Notes: generated by a model not told the origin, from the sequence alone. A stretch of DNA of 44,982 nucleotides from Clostridia bacterium (GCA_017481495.1 JAFUPC010000056.1:1-44982); one strand, 5' to 3'. Positions 1 to 9,268 are shown, counted from the stretch's first letter. Program-made: numbers and translations.

Positions 1-3000
1 ACCGGGTTGACAGTGACATCCTGTGTGATGTCCTTATCTTCCACAACAACGGTATATGCCCGTGTGACATGGTTTGCCTTTTTGACCGTCAGCGTGTAGG
101 TTCCGGCTTCCAGTTCTGCGGTGTAGGCGGTCTCGCCGTCTGCAAGCGTAATGACAGTGGCTTCGCCGGCTTCGTCGGTAAAGGTCAGCGTGACGGTATT
201 GTCCGCATTTTCTGCGGTCGTCCAGCTTGTCACATTGCCGGTGACGGTATGTGTCTCGCCGATACGCGGGATGCGCTTGCCCTCTTCAATCACCGTTTCG
301 CATCCGAGACAGTATGTATCGCCCGTGTAGCCCTCGGATTCCTCCGTTGCTTCCACGGCACCCCGAACCTCGGTTTCGCCGTCGTGATTGTCGGGGTCAA
401 TGGCAATTTCCACGTTTCCGGCAGCTTTGATGCCGTCCTTGTCGGCAAAGGTCTCATCGCAGGTCTCGCAGTACCAGTGTGCGGTATTGCCCACTTCGTG
501 GCAGTTCGCTTCTGCGGCTTCGACATAGGTCAGCGGATGCTCGTGCTGCTCTGCACCGCAGGTGTCACAGATGCCATCCGTGAACGTGTGGACATTCAAT
601 GCGCACGCCGTCTTGTGCGCGATGCTCTGATGCCCGTCTGCGGTCGGGTAGACATTTGCCGCCGCAACGGCGATATTGGAATTGCCGTCAGTGGTGCCTG
701 CCAGATTCAGGGCACCGTTTGCCTGGATCACATCGAGCTTGGACTCGGTGTCCGTGATGTCGATATAAACGCAGTTTTCATGCTGTGCCGCGTAATCGCG
801 GATACGGCCGTTGATCATCTCCGCACCCTGTGCAAAGAATCCGCCGATCTCCAGATATGCGCTGTCAGTCGCAAAATACGCATCACCGAGCAGATCGTAC
901 AGGCTGTACAGAACGATAACGGCATCGGGATTCGCTTCGCGCACAGCATCGACAGCGGCGGCAAAACTGTCCGCAAACAGGGTATAGCCGTAGCCGTAGC
1001 TTTCAAAGACGAGCATCAGCTGGGTCACGCTCGCATCGACCTCGCCGGAGGTCAGCTTTTCATTGACCATTGCGATCATGGCGTCGAGATCGCCGCCGAG
1101 TTCTTCGCCGACGGCACCGATTCCGGAGAATGTCATCGGATAGGTGCTTCCGTCGGTCGTGTAGCGCATCAGCTCCTCAACAGTAAAGCCAAGGTTTGCG
1201 GCACCGACATTCATGAGAATGACATCCGCTTCGCCGAAATGTTCAATGGATGCAGAAGCGAACTTCGCCTCTGTATACGCATCGCCCGCATAGGACGGAT
1301 CCAGAATTGCAAGCAGATCATTGGTGCGCATACCGTCCAGCGCTTCGTTGTGATAAATGCCGTCCGCAATGCCGGTCAGCGCCGCGGTCAGCGCACCGTA
1401 TGCACTTTCACCGTCGGAAACCTTGTTGTCATTTGCCATGGAGTCGCCGATGGAGACGAGAACGGTGTTTTCGTCAATGGTGATGTCAAGGGTTTCGTCC
1501 GCGATGTACGGGGTATCGTCCAGTTCCAGAAGCTCGCCCCAGATACCGGCAGTCATGTTTTCCTGACCGCCCTCGTTGGGATGAATGAAGACACCGCTGT
1601 TCGCAAGGAAGCGGATGTACATGAGGATCAGACTGCTGTCGTTGCGGTACTGCGCAACGGCTTCGGGGTCGTCCTGTTCTTCCTCGGAAAGCTCCAGCTT
1701 CATTTCGCCCGCGATAAATTTCTGTGCGATCTCATCCATGTCGATCGAGCCGATGTTGTTGATGAGCGCATCGACGTAGATGGTGTCATAATTGGATACG
1801 ATGCAGAACGTATGGGGGAGGTTCTTGTAAACGACATAGAGGTCGTAATTTTCCGCCGCTTCGTCCGCGTTGTCGAAAATGCCGCCCTGCACCATCAGAA
1901 GCACCATCGTGGTTCTGACGTCGTCGTTGTCATACTGCCCGTCCAGACCGCCCGCGTAGCAGGCATAAACGGACTTCGCCTGTGCTTCGGTAATACCGAG
2001 CACCGTCACGAGAACGTTCAGCACGTCATCTTCTGCGGCAATCGTTCCCGCCTGTTCACACACATAGATGTCGTACATCGCTTCGGCGGTTCCGGCATCA
2101 TAACCCTGCGAAACGATCGCCATTTTTGCGGTCGCCGCAAGTGCTTCTTCCTCGGTTGCACCGCCGTCAATATAATTCTGATAAAGGGAATACAGCTGCC
2201 ATGCAGTCTGCGCGGTCTCGGCATCGACCTGGGTCTGCATACCGGCAATGACGGCTTCCTCCTCGGTTCCGCCGTTTGCCTTGACGGAATTGTACGCTTC
2301 CGCCGCATTGTATGCCGCAGTCGCGGTTTCTTCGCCCATTGCTTCGCCGTCTACCTTGACAATGGCAAGAAGCGCGATGATGGCGGCTTTGTTCGCTGCC
2401 GCTTCGCCCTCGGCGGAGTTGGTGTCATCATAAATGACCGCAATGTCATAAATTTTCTGCGCGACGTATGCACGGTTTTCATCCGTAGCCTCATAGCCGA
2501 GCATCGTCAGATGATCATCGGTGACTTTTCCCTCGATGACGGAGACCAGCATGGATTCGGGTATATTGAGATTCGGCACGACCTGATCCACAATGACATC
2601 CGTCACAACGCCCTGCGCCGTCTCCACCGCATTCACTGCCGTGTACACGGTCTCAACACCCTCCATAGCATCGTTGACACCGTCGACTGCCGTCTGAACA
2701 CCGTCTACAATTTTGCCGATGACGTTCTGCTTTACGACAGCCTGAATGTTGTTGACATAACTGTCAAGAGTATTGATATTGTCCATCGTGACAGCAAACT
2801 CATCATCATCCTGGTCGAGCAGTTCCTGCACAAATTCGTCAAGCAGGCGTTCTGCGGACGGGTGAAGTTCGCCGGTCACATCATAATCCTTGTAATAGTC
2901 AAAGAACAGCTCCGGTGCGCCGCCCAGCGTGACGTGGGTCAGGCGGGAAGCATAAGGAGAAAGCTCTCTGGAATACAGGTTTGCAAGGTCTACAAACGTC

Positions 3001-3938
3001 CCGTACAGCGCGGCGAGATCCAGTCCGCCGAATGTATCGCTGGTCATGATGGTACCCTCCATCATGTTGTAGACGTCAACGATGATAACCTCCACATCGG
3101 GATTCATCTCATAAATGATTTCAAGCGACGCATCCAGATTCTGTGCAAAACCGAGATAGCCGTACATCAGCGTGGTCGCAAGCGTTTCTGCCAATGCAAA
3201 CGCTTCCCCGTCGCCGACGAGCTCTTTTACCATGCCGTCCAGCAGTGCCTTGACCGTTGCATAGGTGTCCGCATCCATGAACTGCGTGAAATCCATTTCG
3301 TCGTTGGTGTCCGTCAGTCCGAGCAGATACCGGATCTTGGACGTTAAGAACGTACCGAAGTTGTTGGAACCGAGGTCGATGCTGATAACGTCCGCTTCGC
3401 GGATGGATTCACGGAATTCTTCGCGCAGGATCTCGTAATTCTGCAATCCGCTGTCCGCATATTTTGCTTTTGCTTCCGCATCTTTTGCAAACCATCTTTT
3501 GATGACATTGTAATACCAGCCGCTGGTCGGGTCTTTTTCACCGCCGAACACGCGGACCATGTAGGCATCGCCCTCATAGTCATCGTCCAGCATATAGTGC
3601 AGTTCTTCCATACGGAAGTTACTGATTGCAAGCTGGTCAAGCTCCACATTGCCCTCGCCGAAAGTATCCTCCAGCTTTTCCTTGATCATTGCCGGATAAG
3701 CAGTCGGGGTCTCCCGGCGGTAGCCGTAGACATTGGTTCCGTCGTCGTATTTATAGCCGGTCATGCCGAAACCGTTGGTGACGGAGTCACCGATGGAAAC
3801 GTACTTCACCTTGCCGTCGTCATCCGTATCCGCTGCAAAGATGCCCGCCCACGCGGTGACAGACATACTCATGAGCATACAGACGACCAGCGAAACGGAC
3901 AGTATCGTTCTCAGCAAATGTCGTGTTTTAAATTTCAT
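1..3938 (-). CDS. Secreted protein with two SGNH/GDSL hydrolase domains (C-terminus beyond window)
   Basis: Translating the minus strand from ATG at 3938 gives about 1312 open codons to the left edge without a stop. An AGGAGG-type ribosome site (3949-3955) sits about 10 nt upstream. Residues 1-31 form a signal peptide ending near AWA. A first SGNH block I (YVSIGDSVTNGFG, Ser about 52) is followed by a His block (LHPSAE, about 359). A long, Ala/Glu-rich, probably helical middle (about 400-780) leads to a second block I (VLVSIGDSMAN, about 829) and its His block (PTADGHQS, about 1102). Next come Cys/His motifs (CDTCG, HWYCETCD) and a beta-rich module beginning VTGNVTSW. In Clostridia that last module commonly precedes a type I dockerin, so one may lie past the edge (inference). 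SGNH enzymes are esterases or lipases; the substrate here is unknown. It follows the acyl-CoA synthetase by 55 bp and probably shares its promoter. Confidence 0.85.
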   Translation of the reverse strand, partial: MKFKTRHLLRTILSVSLVVCMLMSMSVTAWAGIFAADTDDDGKVKYVSIGDSVTNGFGMTGYKYDDGTNVYGYRRETPTAYPAMIKEKLEDTFGEGNVELDQLAISNFRMEELHYMLDDDYEGDAYMVRVFGGEKDPTSGWYYNVIKRWFAKDAEAKAKYADSGLQNYEILREEFRESIREADVISIDLGSNNFGTFLTSKIRYLLGLTDTNDEMDFTQFMDADTYATVKALLDGMVKELVGDGEAFALAETLATTLMYGYLGFAQNLDASLEIIYEMNPDVEVIIVDVYNMMEGTIMTSDTFGGLDLAALYGTFVDLANLYSRELSPYASRLTHVTLGGAPELFFDYYKDYDVTGELHPSAERLLDEFVQELLDQDDDEFAVTMDNINTLDSYVNNIQAVVKQNVIGKIVDGVQTAVDGVNDAMEGVETVYTAVNAVETAQGVVTDVIVDQVVPNLNIPESMLVSVIEGKVTDDHLTMLGYEATDENRAYVAQKIYDIAVIYDDTNSAEGEAAANKAAIIALLAIVKVDGEAMGEETATAAYNAAEAYNSVKANGGTEEEAVIAGMQTQVDAETAQTAWQLYSLYQNYIDGGATEEEALAATAKMAIVSQGYDAGTAEAMYDIYVCEQAGTIAAEDDVLNVLVTVLGITEAQAKSVYACYAGGLDGQYDNDDVRTTMVLLMVQGGIFDNADEAAENYDLYVVYKNLPHTFCIVSNYDTIYVDALINNIGSIDMDEIAQKFIAGEMKLELSEEEQDDPEAVAQYRNDSSLILMYIRFLANSGVFIHPNEGGQENMTAGIWGELLELDDTPYIADETLDITIDENTVLVSIGDSMANDNKVSDGESAYGALTAALTGIADGIYHNEALDGMRTNDLLAILDPSYAGDAYTEAKFASASIEHFGEADVILMNVGAANLGFTVEELMRYTTDGSTYPMTFSGIGAVGEELGGDLDAMIAMVNEKLTSGEVDASVTQLMLVFESYGYGYTLFADSFAAAVDAVREANPDAVIVLYSLYDLLGDAYFATDSAYLEIGGFFAQGAEMINGRIRDYAAQHENCVYIDITDTESKLDVIQANGALNLAGTTDGNSNIAVAAANVYPTADGHQSIAHKTACALNVHTFTDGICDTCGAEQHEHPLTYVEAAEANCHEVGNTAHWYCETCDETFADKDGIKAAGNVEIAIDPDNHDGETEVRGAVEATEESEGYTGDTYCLGCETVIEEGKRIPRIGETHTVTGNVTSWTTAENADNTVTLTFTDEAGEATVITLADGETAYTAELEAGTYTLTVKKANHVTRAYTVVVEDKDITQDVTVNP

Positions 3939-3993
3939 GTTGTTTTTGTCCTCCTGATGTGATAATTTGGTATATATGTAATTTTGTTTACGC

Positions 3994-5747
3994 TTAATAT
4001 TTGTACTCCCGATACTGCTCCGTCAGGGAGCGGATGTCGTTCTTTCCAAGACCCGTGATCGGCATTTTATCGACTGCGACAACGGCAACGGGTCTGCCGC
4101 GTTCCTCCAGGGTCTCGTTGCAGGAATCGAACAGTTCCCGGCACAGCGCATCGGCTTTTTCCTTGTCCTTGTGTCCGTCGTCCAGCTCCACAACGGCAAG
4201 CGGAAGCTGTCCCTGTCCGTGGGCGCGGTCGGGAACACCGATGACAGCGGCATTGCGGACGGCGGGATGCGCGGACAGGAACGTTTCCATCTGAATGGGG
4301 AACACCTTGTGTCCGTCAAAGCGGATGATCATGTGCTTGACTCTGCCCTTGACGTAGACGAATCCGTCTTCGTCCATGTAGCCGATGTCGCCGCTGTGAA
4401 CCCACAGCTGTCCGTCGGGGTGGCGCTTCATGACGTAATCGGTCTCCGCTTCGCCCTTGTAGTAGCCTTTCATGATGGTCGGGCCGGAAATGCAGACCTC
4501 GCCCTCCTCGCCGATGTCGAGTTCTTCCGTCGTTTCCGGGCGGAAGATCGAGATGGTCGTTTTCAGGGAGGGAATGCCGACACTGCCGGGGCGGTAGGTG
4601 GATTCAAAATTGAACGATGCCGCCGCGTGGACTTCGGACATCCCGTACCCCTGCGCGGGCGGATTCGGAATGCCGTGCTCGCGCATGAAGTTATAGAGTT
4701 TTTCTTCGAGTGCCGGGTTCATCGTATCGCCGCCCGTGCCGAGCATCCGCATGAACGACAAATCGTAGTGCTTCATCTTCGGGTCAGACATGACCATTTC
4801 ATAGAACGCGGGCACCGCCAGCATATGATTGCACTTGTATTTGCGGATGAGCGCGCCGAGCTTCGACGCTTCAAAGCGCGGGATGACGACGTTTTCAAGG
4901 CCCAGGGTCAGCGGCATATGCAGACCGCAGACGACACCATAGGACGAGAACACCGGCATGATGTCAAGGAACCGGTCGCCGCGGTCGTAGTGCAGTCCCG
5001 CATAGGCGAAGTTCAGGGCGACGGTGTTCATGCCGTCGTTGGTCAGCATGACGCCTTTCGGGAATCCCGTCGTTCCGCCGGTGTAGGTGATGACGGCTGT
5101 CTCATCGGGGATGTACGGAACCGCTTCGGCACAGGCTGTGCCGTGTGTGTTTTTCGCGCGTGAGACAAACGTGTTCCATTTTTCGACACTCTCGCCGTAA
5201 GGAATGTCGGGCAGCTTCGTCGTAAGACGGTAGCCGAGCTTCGTCAGCGGTGCCATCGAATCGGCGGCAGACTGCACGATGATGTGTCCGAGATTCAGTT
5301 TGTTCTCGATTGCGCGGAGCTTGGGGTACGCGATTCAAGGATCACCACGATACGGGAACCGGCATCCGCGATCATGCGGCAGATGCTGTCCTTGTCCATC
5401 CGCGGGTCGATGAAATTGGAGACCGCGCCGAGCTTGTTCAAGCCGTACATCGCGTAAACGGTCTCGGGTATCGTCACCGAAATAAAGGAAACGATCTCCC
5501 CGCGCCCGACACCCAGAGAGGAAAACGCCTCCGCACAGCGGTCGATGTTTTCAAGGAGTTTTCCGTAGGTAATTGTGGTTCCGTAATAATGAATTGCTTT
5601 TTCGTCCTCGTGTCCCGCATTCAGGCTTTTCAGCCGGGAATAAATGGAGCATTCCGGAAGCGGACACGCAATCGCTTCGGCGGAATAATATTTCAGCCAC
5701 GGTTTTGCCGCCGAGGGTTTCTGTTTTTGCAGATTCTGAACATCCAT
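3994..5747 (-). pseudogene. AMP-dependent acyl-CoA synthetase/ligase, split by a frameshift
   Basis: Two adjacent reading frames together encode one ANL-superfamily adenylating enzyme of about 584 residues, the family's normal size. The N-terminal part starts at ATG 5747 behind a GAGGT site and reads to about 5334 (ending RIVVILES); it then runs into a false tail that stops at 5295. The second frame resumes at about 5331 with AYPKLRAIENKLN and continues to 3994. Inserting one base near 5331 would restore LESAYPKL. The second part carries the phosphate loop YTGGTTGFPKG, the A5 motif GYGMSE, the A7-A8 region GDIGYMDEDGF/KGRVKHMI and the catalytic A10 lysine ITGLGKND. The enzyme would activate a carboxylic acid via acyl-AMP to the CoA thioester. 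All core motifs are intact, so this may be a very recent inactivation or a sequence error. An internal GTG (5277) could start the C-terminal piece, but that piece would lack the N-terminal subdomain. Confidence 0.85.
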
Positions 5748-5800
5748 ATCGCTTGTACCTCATGAAATTTTCTATCAATCTCTCTTTGCCATACGTAGAT

Positions 5801-5829
5801 ATTATACTATTTTTATCCGTTTTTGTCAA
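5801..5829 (-). promoter_or_regulatory. Consensus sigma-A promoter for the synthetase/SGNH genes
   Basis: On the minus strand TTGACA (5829-5824) and TATAAT (5806-5801) are separated by exactly 17 bp. Transcription would begin near 5794, about 47 nt before the synthetase start codon at 5747. Confidence 0.85.
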
Positions 5830-5979
5830 TACTTCCCGAACACGTTCAGGAAACATTCATATTATAAAGGACGGCAGACACAGGGTTTGTGTTTTATAAA
5901 ACAGAAAATAAATACGCGAAAAACGACGATGGTGACAAAGCATGACAAAATATCCAATCGTTGATTTTATAGTCCCCTC

Positions 5980-6016
5980 AAAAAAAACACGGCACCCCCA
6001 TCCGCGGGAATACCGT
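5980..6016 (-). terminator. Intrinsic terminator after the XRE/partner operon
   Basis: On the minus strand an 11-bp stem (6016-6006 with 5999-5989, including several G-U pairs) with a 6-nt loop is followed by a G and a run of about eight T. It lies 16 bp beyond the stop codon at 6032. Confidence 0.85.
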
Positions 6017-6031
6017 ATTTCTCCTATCATA

Positions 6032-6310
6032 TCAAAGCTTCACCGTCACATCCGCATCCGCCGAATGCACATCCACAAGCTTCCAGCCGGGATGCAGAAT
6101 GCGGCATTTCCAGTAGGCAAAAATAAACCGATGGAACAGGAAAAAGCATTTCCAAGGGGTGAGCGGCGATGGTAACCGTTTTCCGCATACTTGCAGAATC
6201 AAGAGAACGACCAGCCCGATGACCGCTGTCAGGTGATTGAACAGAAGCAGCGACGGAAACAGAACCGGGATCGGAACCGGCAGCTGGGGTGTGCGGACGA
6301 CAACGCGCAT
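6032..6310 (-). CDS. Small conserved membrane-associated protein, partner of the XRE regulator
   Basis: This 92-residue protein starts at ATG 6310, one base after the stop of the regulator gene, so translation is probably coupled. The N-terminal half holds a hydrophobic segment (LLLFNHLTAVIGLVVLLILQ) and the C-terminal half a basic/aromatic stretch. It ends HPGWKLVDVHSADADVTVKL, which resembles the SADGDKVRVNL segment of the upstream regulator. I recall similar small proteins ending in a W-x-LVEVESADGE-type tail next to YvlB/SHOCT-like regulators in Firmicutes, from memory only. The role is unknown; a membrane sensor or modulator of the regulator is one possibility (inference). Confidence 0.65.
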   Translation of the reverse strand: MRVVVRTPQLPVPIPVLFPSLLLFNHLTAVIGLVVLLILQVCGKRLPSPLTPWKCFFLFHRFIFAYWKCRILHPGWKLVDVHSADADVTVKL

Positions 6311-6311
6311 C

Positions 6312-6818
6312 TCATTCCACCACAATCTCGACATTGTCGCCGCCCGAGGACTGCACCTCGACGAGCTTGCCGATGAGTCCCTGCTCCACGAGCGCGACGA
6401 TCTGGTTTAAGTCGATGTTCTGCAGAATTTCCTTATTTTCAATGCCGGGGATTTTTGCGCCGACCTCGATGGCGACCTTGATGAGCGGCATCGGGAGATT
6501 GACCCGTACTTTGTCGCCGTCCGCGGAATCGACGTAAATGCGCAGTACCATCTTGTCAAAGCTTTTGCGCTCCTCCGGCGGAAGAAGACGGATTTCCGGC
6601 TCCGGCTCTCCGCCCCGCAGAAGAAGGTCTGTTGTCACGCCGAGGAGGTCGGCAATCGCCGGCAGAAGCAGAATGTCCGGGCAGGACTGGTCGTTTTCCC
6701 ATTTGGAGACCGCCTGCGGGGAGACGTTCAGCTTTTCCGCGACCTCATCCTGGGTCATTTTCTTTTCCTTGCGCAGACGCGCAATGCGCGCGCCGAGGGT
6801 TTCGTTTGTGTTCATCAT
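6312..6818 (-). CDS. XRE-family transcriptional regulator with C-terminal SHOCT/YvlB-like domain
   Basis: 168 residues from ATG 6818 (a second ATG follows at 6815), with AGGA about 10 nt upstream. Residues about 8-62 are a typical Cro/CI helix-turn-helix (ARIARLRKEKKMTQDEVAEK, then LNVSPQAVSKWEND). A linker rich in Pro/Glu leads to a C-terminal domain with SADGDKVRVNLPMPLIKVA and EVQSSGGDNVEIVVE. This pattern is shared with YvlB-like SHOCT-type domains, in which the regulator may sense the envelope or oligomerise. It forms a two-gene operon with the small protein downstream. The AT-poor upstream region (6819-7029) has several CAACC/GGTTG inverted repeats that could be its operators. The regulated genes are unknown; autoregulation is likely. 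Confidence 0.85.
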   Translation of the reverse strand: MMNTNETLGARIARLRKEKKMTQDEVAEKLNVSPQAVSKWENDQSCPDILLLPAIADLLGVTTDLLLRGGEPEPEIRLLPPEERKSFDKMVLRIYVDSADGDKVRVNLPMPLIKVAIEVGAKIPGIENKEILQNIDLNQIVALVEQGLIGKLVEVQSSGGDNVEIVVE

Positions 6819-6971
6819 GTTCAGGAGTTCCTTTCGTTTGGAAATATCGTGGGGGCGGGACACGTAAGTGCAGCACTCCGTCCTGCCAATATGATACCAC
6901 ATTTTCCCGCCGATGGGAACATATCAACGGTGGAAAACCGCCGTTTGGGGTCAACCGGATGTGGAAATCCG

Positions 6972-7022
6972 CTCAACCGATGGTTTAGTTGAGAAAAAAC
7001 GGGAAATGCAACCGGCGGTTGC
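6972..7022. promoter_or_regulatory. Inverted repeats with a CAACC/GGTTG core (candidate operator; weak terminator)
   Basis: The 211-bp gap 6819-7029 holds CTCAAC (6972-6977) mirrored by GTTGAG (6988-6993), and GCAACC/GGTTGC (7008-7013 and 7017-7022). A further TCAACC lies at 6951-6956. They share a GGTTGA-like core and lie upstream of the XRE gene, so operator function is possible. The 7008-7022 hairpin also follows the stop at 7030 and could be a weak terminator for that gene. I see no clear sigma-A promoter here. Confidence 0.35.
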
Positions 7023-7029
7023 GCGGGTT

Positions 7030-7590
7030 TTATAATGTTTTTACCCCCAGACACAATATCGGCATGGGCGTTCTGATGGCACGGAGCGCCGCCGCCATGG
7101 TCGGGAACACCCGGTTCTTCTGCGGACGGTAATTGGTGATGATGTAGCCGTACTCTTTTCCGCACGGACGACTTTCCCGATACTTCACCTGGTGGAGCTC
7201 CACCGTGTGGATGCCGTGGAAACGGGGATTCCAATAGCAATACAGCACCACCCGCTCCGTGATGCTGTCGTAATCCTTTTTTGCATACTTGCGCCACGCA
7301 AGACCGTAATCCCGGCAGAAGCGGAACAGGGCGTGCGGATAGGTGCCGAACAGTCCCCAGAGCCACATCCCGTGCCGTCCGAGATAGGCCATGACCGACC
7401 AGAGCGTGCATTTCTTTGCATCGGACATGGAACTGCCGCCCACACCAAGCGACAGAAGCGCGTGATAGCAGGCAATCGTCTCGCAGCCGTTGTAGGAAAA
7501 CGGTCTGCACCCGTAGCGAAGCCCGGAATACCTCTCATCGGTCTGATCCGGAACGTATCCCGTCAGATCGTGAAATGTCCAGCGCATCAT
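7030..7590 (-). CDS. C39-like (papain-fold) cysteine-peptidase-like protein
   Basis: 186 residues. I chose ATG 7590 (or 7587) because GGAG and AGGA lie just upstream; a further upstream ATG at 7635 has no ribosome site. The sequence YNGCETIACYHALLSLG (Cys about 36) resembles the Cys-bearing helix of C39-like peptidases, and a later HTVEL-x-QV segment (His about 130) followed by YIITNYRP fits the His/Asn-Asp strand of that fold. There is no signal peptide, so the protein is probably cytoplasmic. Such domains occur in leader-peptide processing proteases and in inactive scaffold forms. No bacteriocin or lantibiotic gene is visible nearby, and assignment rests on weak motif resemblance. Confidence 0.5.
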   Translation of the reverse strand: MMRWTFHDLTGYVPDQTDERYSGLRYGCRPFSYNGCETIACYHALLSLGVGGSSMSDAKKCTLWSVMAYLGRHGMWLWGLFGTYPHALFRFCRDYGLAWRKYAKKDYDSITERVVLYCYWNPRFHGIHTVELHQVKYRESRPCGKEYGYIITNYRPQKNRVFPTMAAALRAIRTPMPILCLGVKTL

Positions 7591-7638
7591 ATTCTCCGTT
7601 TCCTGTAATTTGAAAATCCGATCGTAAAACAGCATCGT

Positions 7639-7944
7639 TTATGACACGATCGCCGCGTAGATCTGCATCAGTCCCGAGACGACGTTGATTGCGGCAAGGA
7701 TGCCCAGAATAATCATCTGCGGGATGAGCATTCCGTCCTTGTTTGCGCGGTTTTCCCTGTAATGCTGCCAGGTGTAGGTGAGAATAACCGCCGCCAGCGC
7801 AAGCGGGGACAGTCCGGGGATCAGGTATCCGGAGGCATCCGTGAAAACGTATCCGCCCGCCGCCAGCGCAATGCCGACGACGTAGATGACGGTGATGATG
7901 GGGGAAGTCTTCTTCTTTTTTTGGTTCGGTGTGTTCTGCGGCAT
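7639..7944 (-). CDS. Small integral membrane protein, function unknown
   Basis: 101 residues from ATG 7944 with AAAGGAT about 10 nt upstream. A short Lys-rich N-terminus (NQKKKKTS) precedes two or three hydrophobic segments (about 16-34, 44-60 and 75-98). The positive-inside rule puts the N-terminus in the cytoplasm. The gene lies about 50 bp upstream of the C39-like gene on the same strand and probably forms an operon with it. I do not recognise the family. Confidence 0.7.
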   Translation of the reverse strand: MPQNTPNQKKKKTSPIITVIYVVGIALAAGGYVFTDASGYLIPGLSPLALAAVILTYTWQHYRENRANKDGMLIPQMIILGILAAINVVSGLMQIYAAIVS

Positions 7945-7978
7945 GGGGTGAATCCTTTCAAAAATCGTTCTTTCTTTT

Positions 7979-8007
7979 ATTTTAACACAAAATCTGCGTT
8001 TCCGCAA
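7979..8007 (-). promoter_or_regulatory. Probable promoter for the small membrane protein gene
   Basis: On the minus strand TTGCGG (8007-8002) and TAAAAT (7984-7979) have a 17-bp spacer, with a TG one base before the -10 box. It faces away from dusB; the 177-bp intergenic region is AT-rich and divergent. Confidence 0.5.
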
Positions 8008-8121
8008 TGGGATTTTTCACTTTTTTGCACGATGTTAAAGGTATGTTCACATATTTATTATAAAATATATGGAGAGACAATTTTTCAATTACGCATATTA
8101 TTAAAGGAAGAAAACAGTTAA

Positions 8122-9141
8122 ATGACAGAAACATCAAACGCGGGCGGATTTTTCATCGGGAAGACCCATCTTCCCCACGGTCTGATGCTCGCACCGATGG
8201 CGGGCGTGACGGATGCGGCGTTCCGTGCGGTGTGCCGGCGCTTCGGCGCGGAATATACCGTGACGGAGATGATCTCCGCAAAAGCCCTGTGGTATCACGA
8301 CAAAAAGACCGCCGTTCTTGCGCGCATCGCAGAAGACGAAATGCCGTGTGCCGTGCAAATCTTCGGCTCGGAACCGGAAATCATGGCATACGCGGCGCGC
8401 ACGCTGTCCGCACCTGATACCCCGTGTACAAGGATTCCCGCCGCCATCGACATCAACATGGGCTGTCCGATGCCGAAGATCGTCAACAACGGCGACGGCT
8501 CGGCACTGATGAAAGATCCGGTTCTTGCCGGGAACATCATCGAAGCGGTACGCGCGGCGACCGACCTGCCCGTCACAATTAAAATCCGCGCCGGCTGGGA
8601 TGCAAGCTCTAAAAACTGCACGGAAATTGCAAAGATTGCCGCCGCGCTCGGCGTTTCCGCCATCGTCGTCCACGGGCGCACCCGCTCCCAGCTATATGCG
8701 CCGCCTGTTGACCTTGACTGCATCGCCGCGGTCATGGACACCGTTGACAGCAGTATTCCCGTCATTGGCAACGGCGATATTTATTCGTATTCCGATGCTC
8801 ATCACATGATGGAAGTGACCGGGTGCGACGGCGTGATGGTCGCGCGGGGCGCATACGGCAATCCGTGGATCTTCTCGGAAATCGCGCACGGCATGGACGG
8901 GGAAGATTTCGTTCCCCCGACCGCACGCGAGCGGCTGGAAGTCGCGCTCTCCCATCTTGACCGCCTGCTTCTGTACAAAGGCGGCTACACCGGCATCCAG
9001 GAGGGCCGCAAGCACCTCGCCTGGTACACCAAAGGCTTCCCCGGCTCCGCCGCCCTGCGCGCGGAGATCATGCACGCGGAGACGGCGGAACAAATGCGGG
9101 AGCTGCTTGTTCCGTATCTGGAGAAGCTGACGGATGCTTGA
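8122..9141 (+). CDS. dusB: tRNA-dihydrouridine synthase B
   Basis: 339 residues from ATG 8122 with AAAGGAAG upstream. Dus enzymes use FMN and NADPH to reduce specific uridines in tRNA to dihydrouridine in the cytoplasm. Visible family signatures are LAPMAGVTDAAFRAVC near the N-terminus, DINMGCPMPKIVNNGDGSAL with the catalytic Cys about 115, IKIRAGWD, VHGRTRSQ and the FMN-phosphate loop IGNGDIYS...GVMVARGAYGNPWIF. Length and motif order match the DusB group typical of Firmicutes. It stands alone on the plus strand, opposite to the small membrane protein gene, and is followed by a palindromic repeat. Confidence 0.95.
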   Translation: MTETSNAGGFFIGKTHLPHGLMLAPMAGVTDAAFRAVCRRFGAEYTVTEMISAKALWYHDKKTAVLARIAEDEMPCAVQIFGSEPEIMAYAARTLSAPDTPCTRIPAAIDINMGCPMPKIVNNGDGSALMKDPVLAGNIIEAVRAATDLPVTIKIRAGWDASSKNCTEIAKIAAALGVSAIVVHGRTRSQLYAPPVDLDCIAAVMDTVDSSIPVIGNGDIYSYSDAHHMMEVTGCDGVMVARGAYGNPWIFSEIAHGMDGEDFVPPTARERLEVALSHLDRLLLYKGGYTGIQEGRKHLAWYTKGFPGSAALRAEIMHAETAEQMRELLVPYLEKLTDA

Positions 9142-9179
9142 TACTGTTTCTGTGGTACGATGTATCTGCGAAAGCTACA

Positions 9180-9268
9180 TTGGCAAGGACACAGGCTGAA
9201 CGGTTCGCACGAAAAACCTTCCCCTTGGGGATTAAGGGGCGAACCTTTCACCCGGCATCCTTGCAAAA
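9180..9268 (+). repeat. Dispersed palindromic repeat, family C copy 1
   Basis: The element begins TTGGCAAGGA and ends with the inverted ATCCTTGCAA, about 89 bp. Inside, GGTTCGC (9202-9208) is mirrored by GCGAACC (9239-9245) and CCCCTT by AAGGGG. Its first 48 bases match the element at 25259-25318 (read on the minus strand) at 41 of 48 positions by eye, and its start matches 42931-42965. It lies between dusB and the ABC genes and has no coding capacity. Confidence 0.75.

Noticed and set aside
69..3347. A plus-strand open frame of 1092 codons
   Set aside because: It is antisense to the double-SGNH protein. Its translation is low-complexity with no domain, while the minus strand has a signal peptide, motifs and a ribosome site.
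7030..7944. Bacteriocin processing and export locus with the C39-like protein
   Set aside because: No double-glycine precursor peptide was seen and the ABC exporter at 9330 lacks a C39 domain and is separated by dusB.
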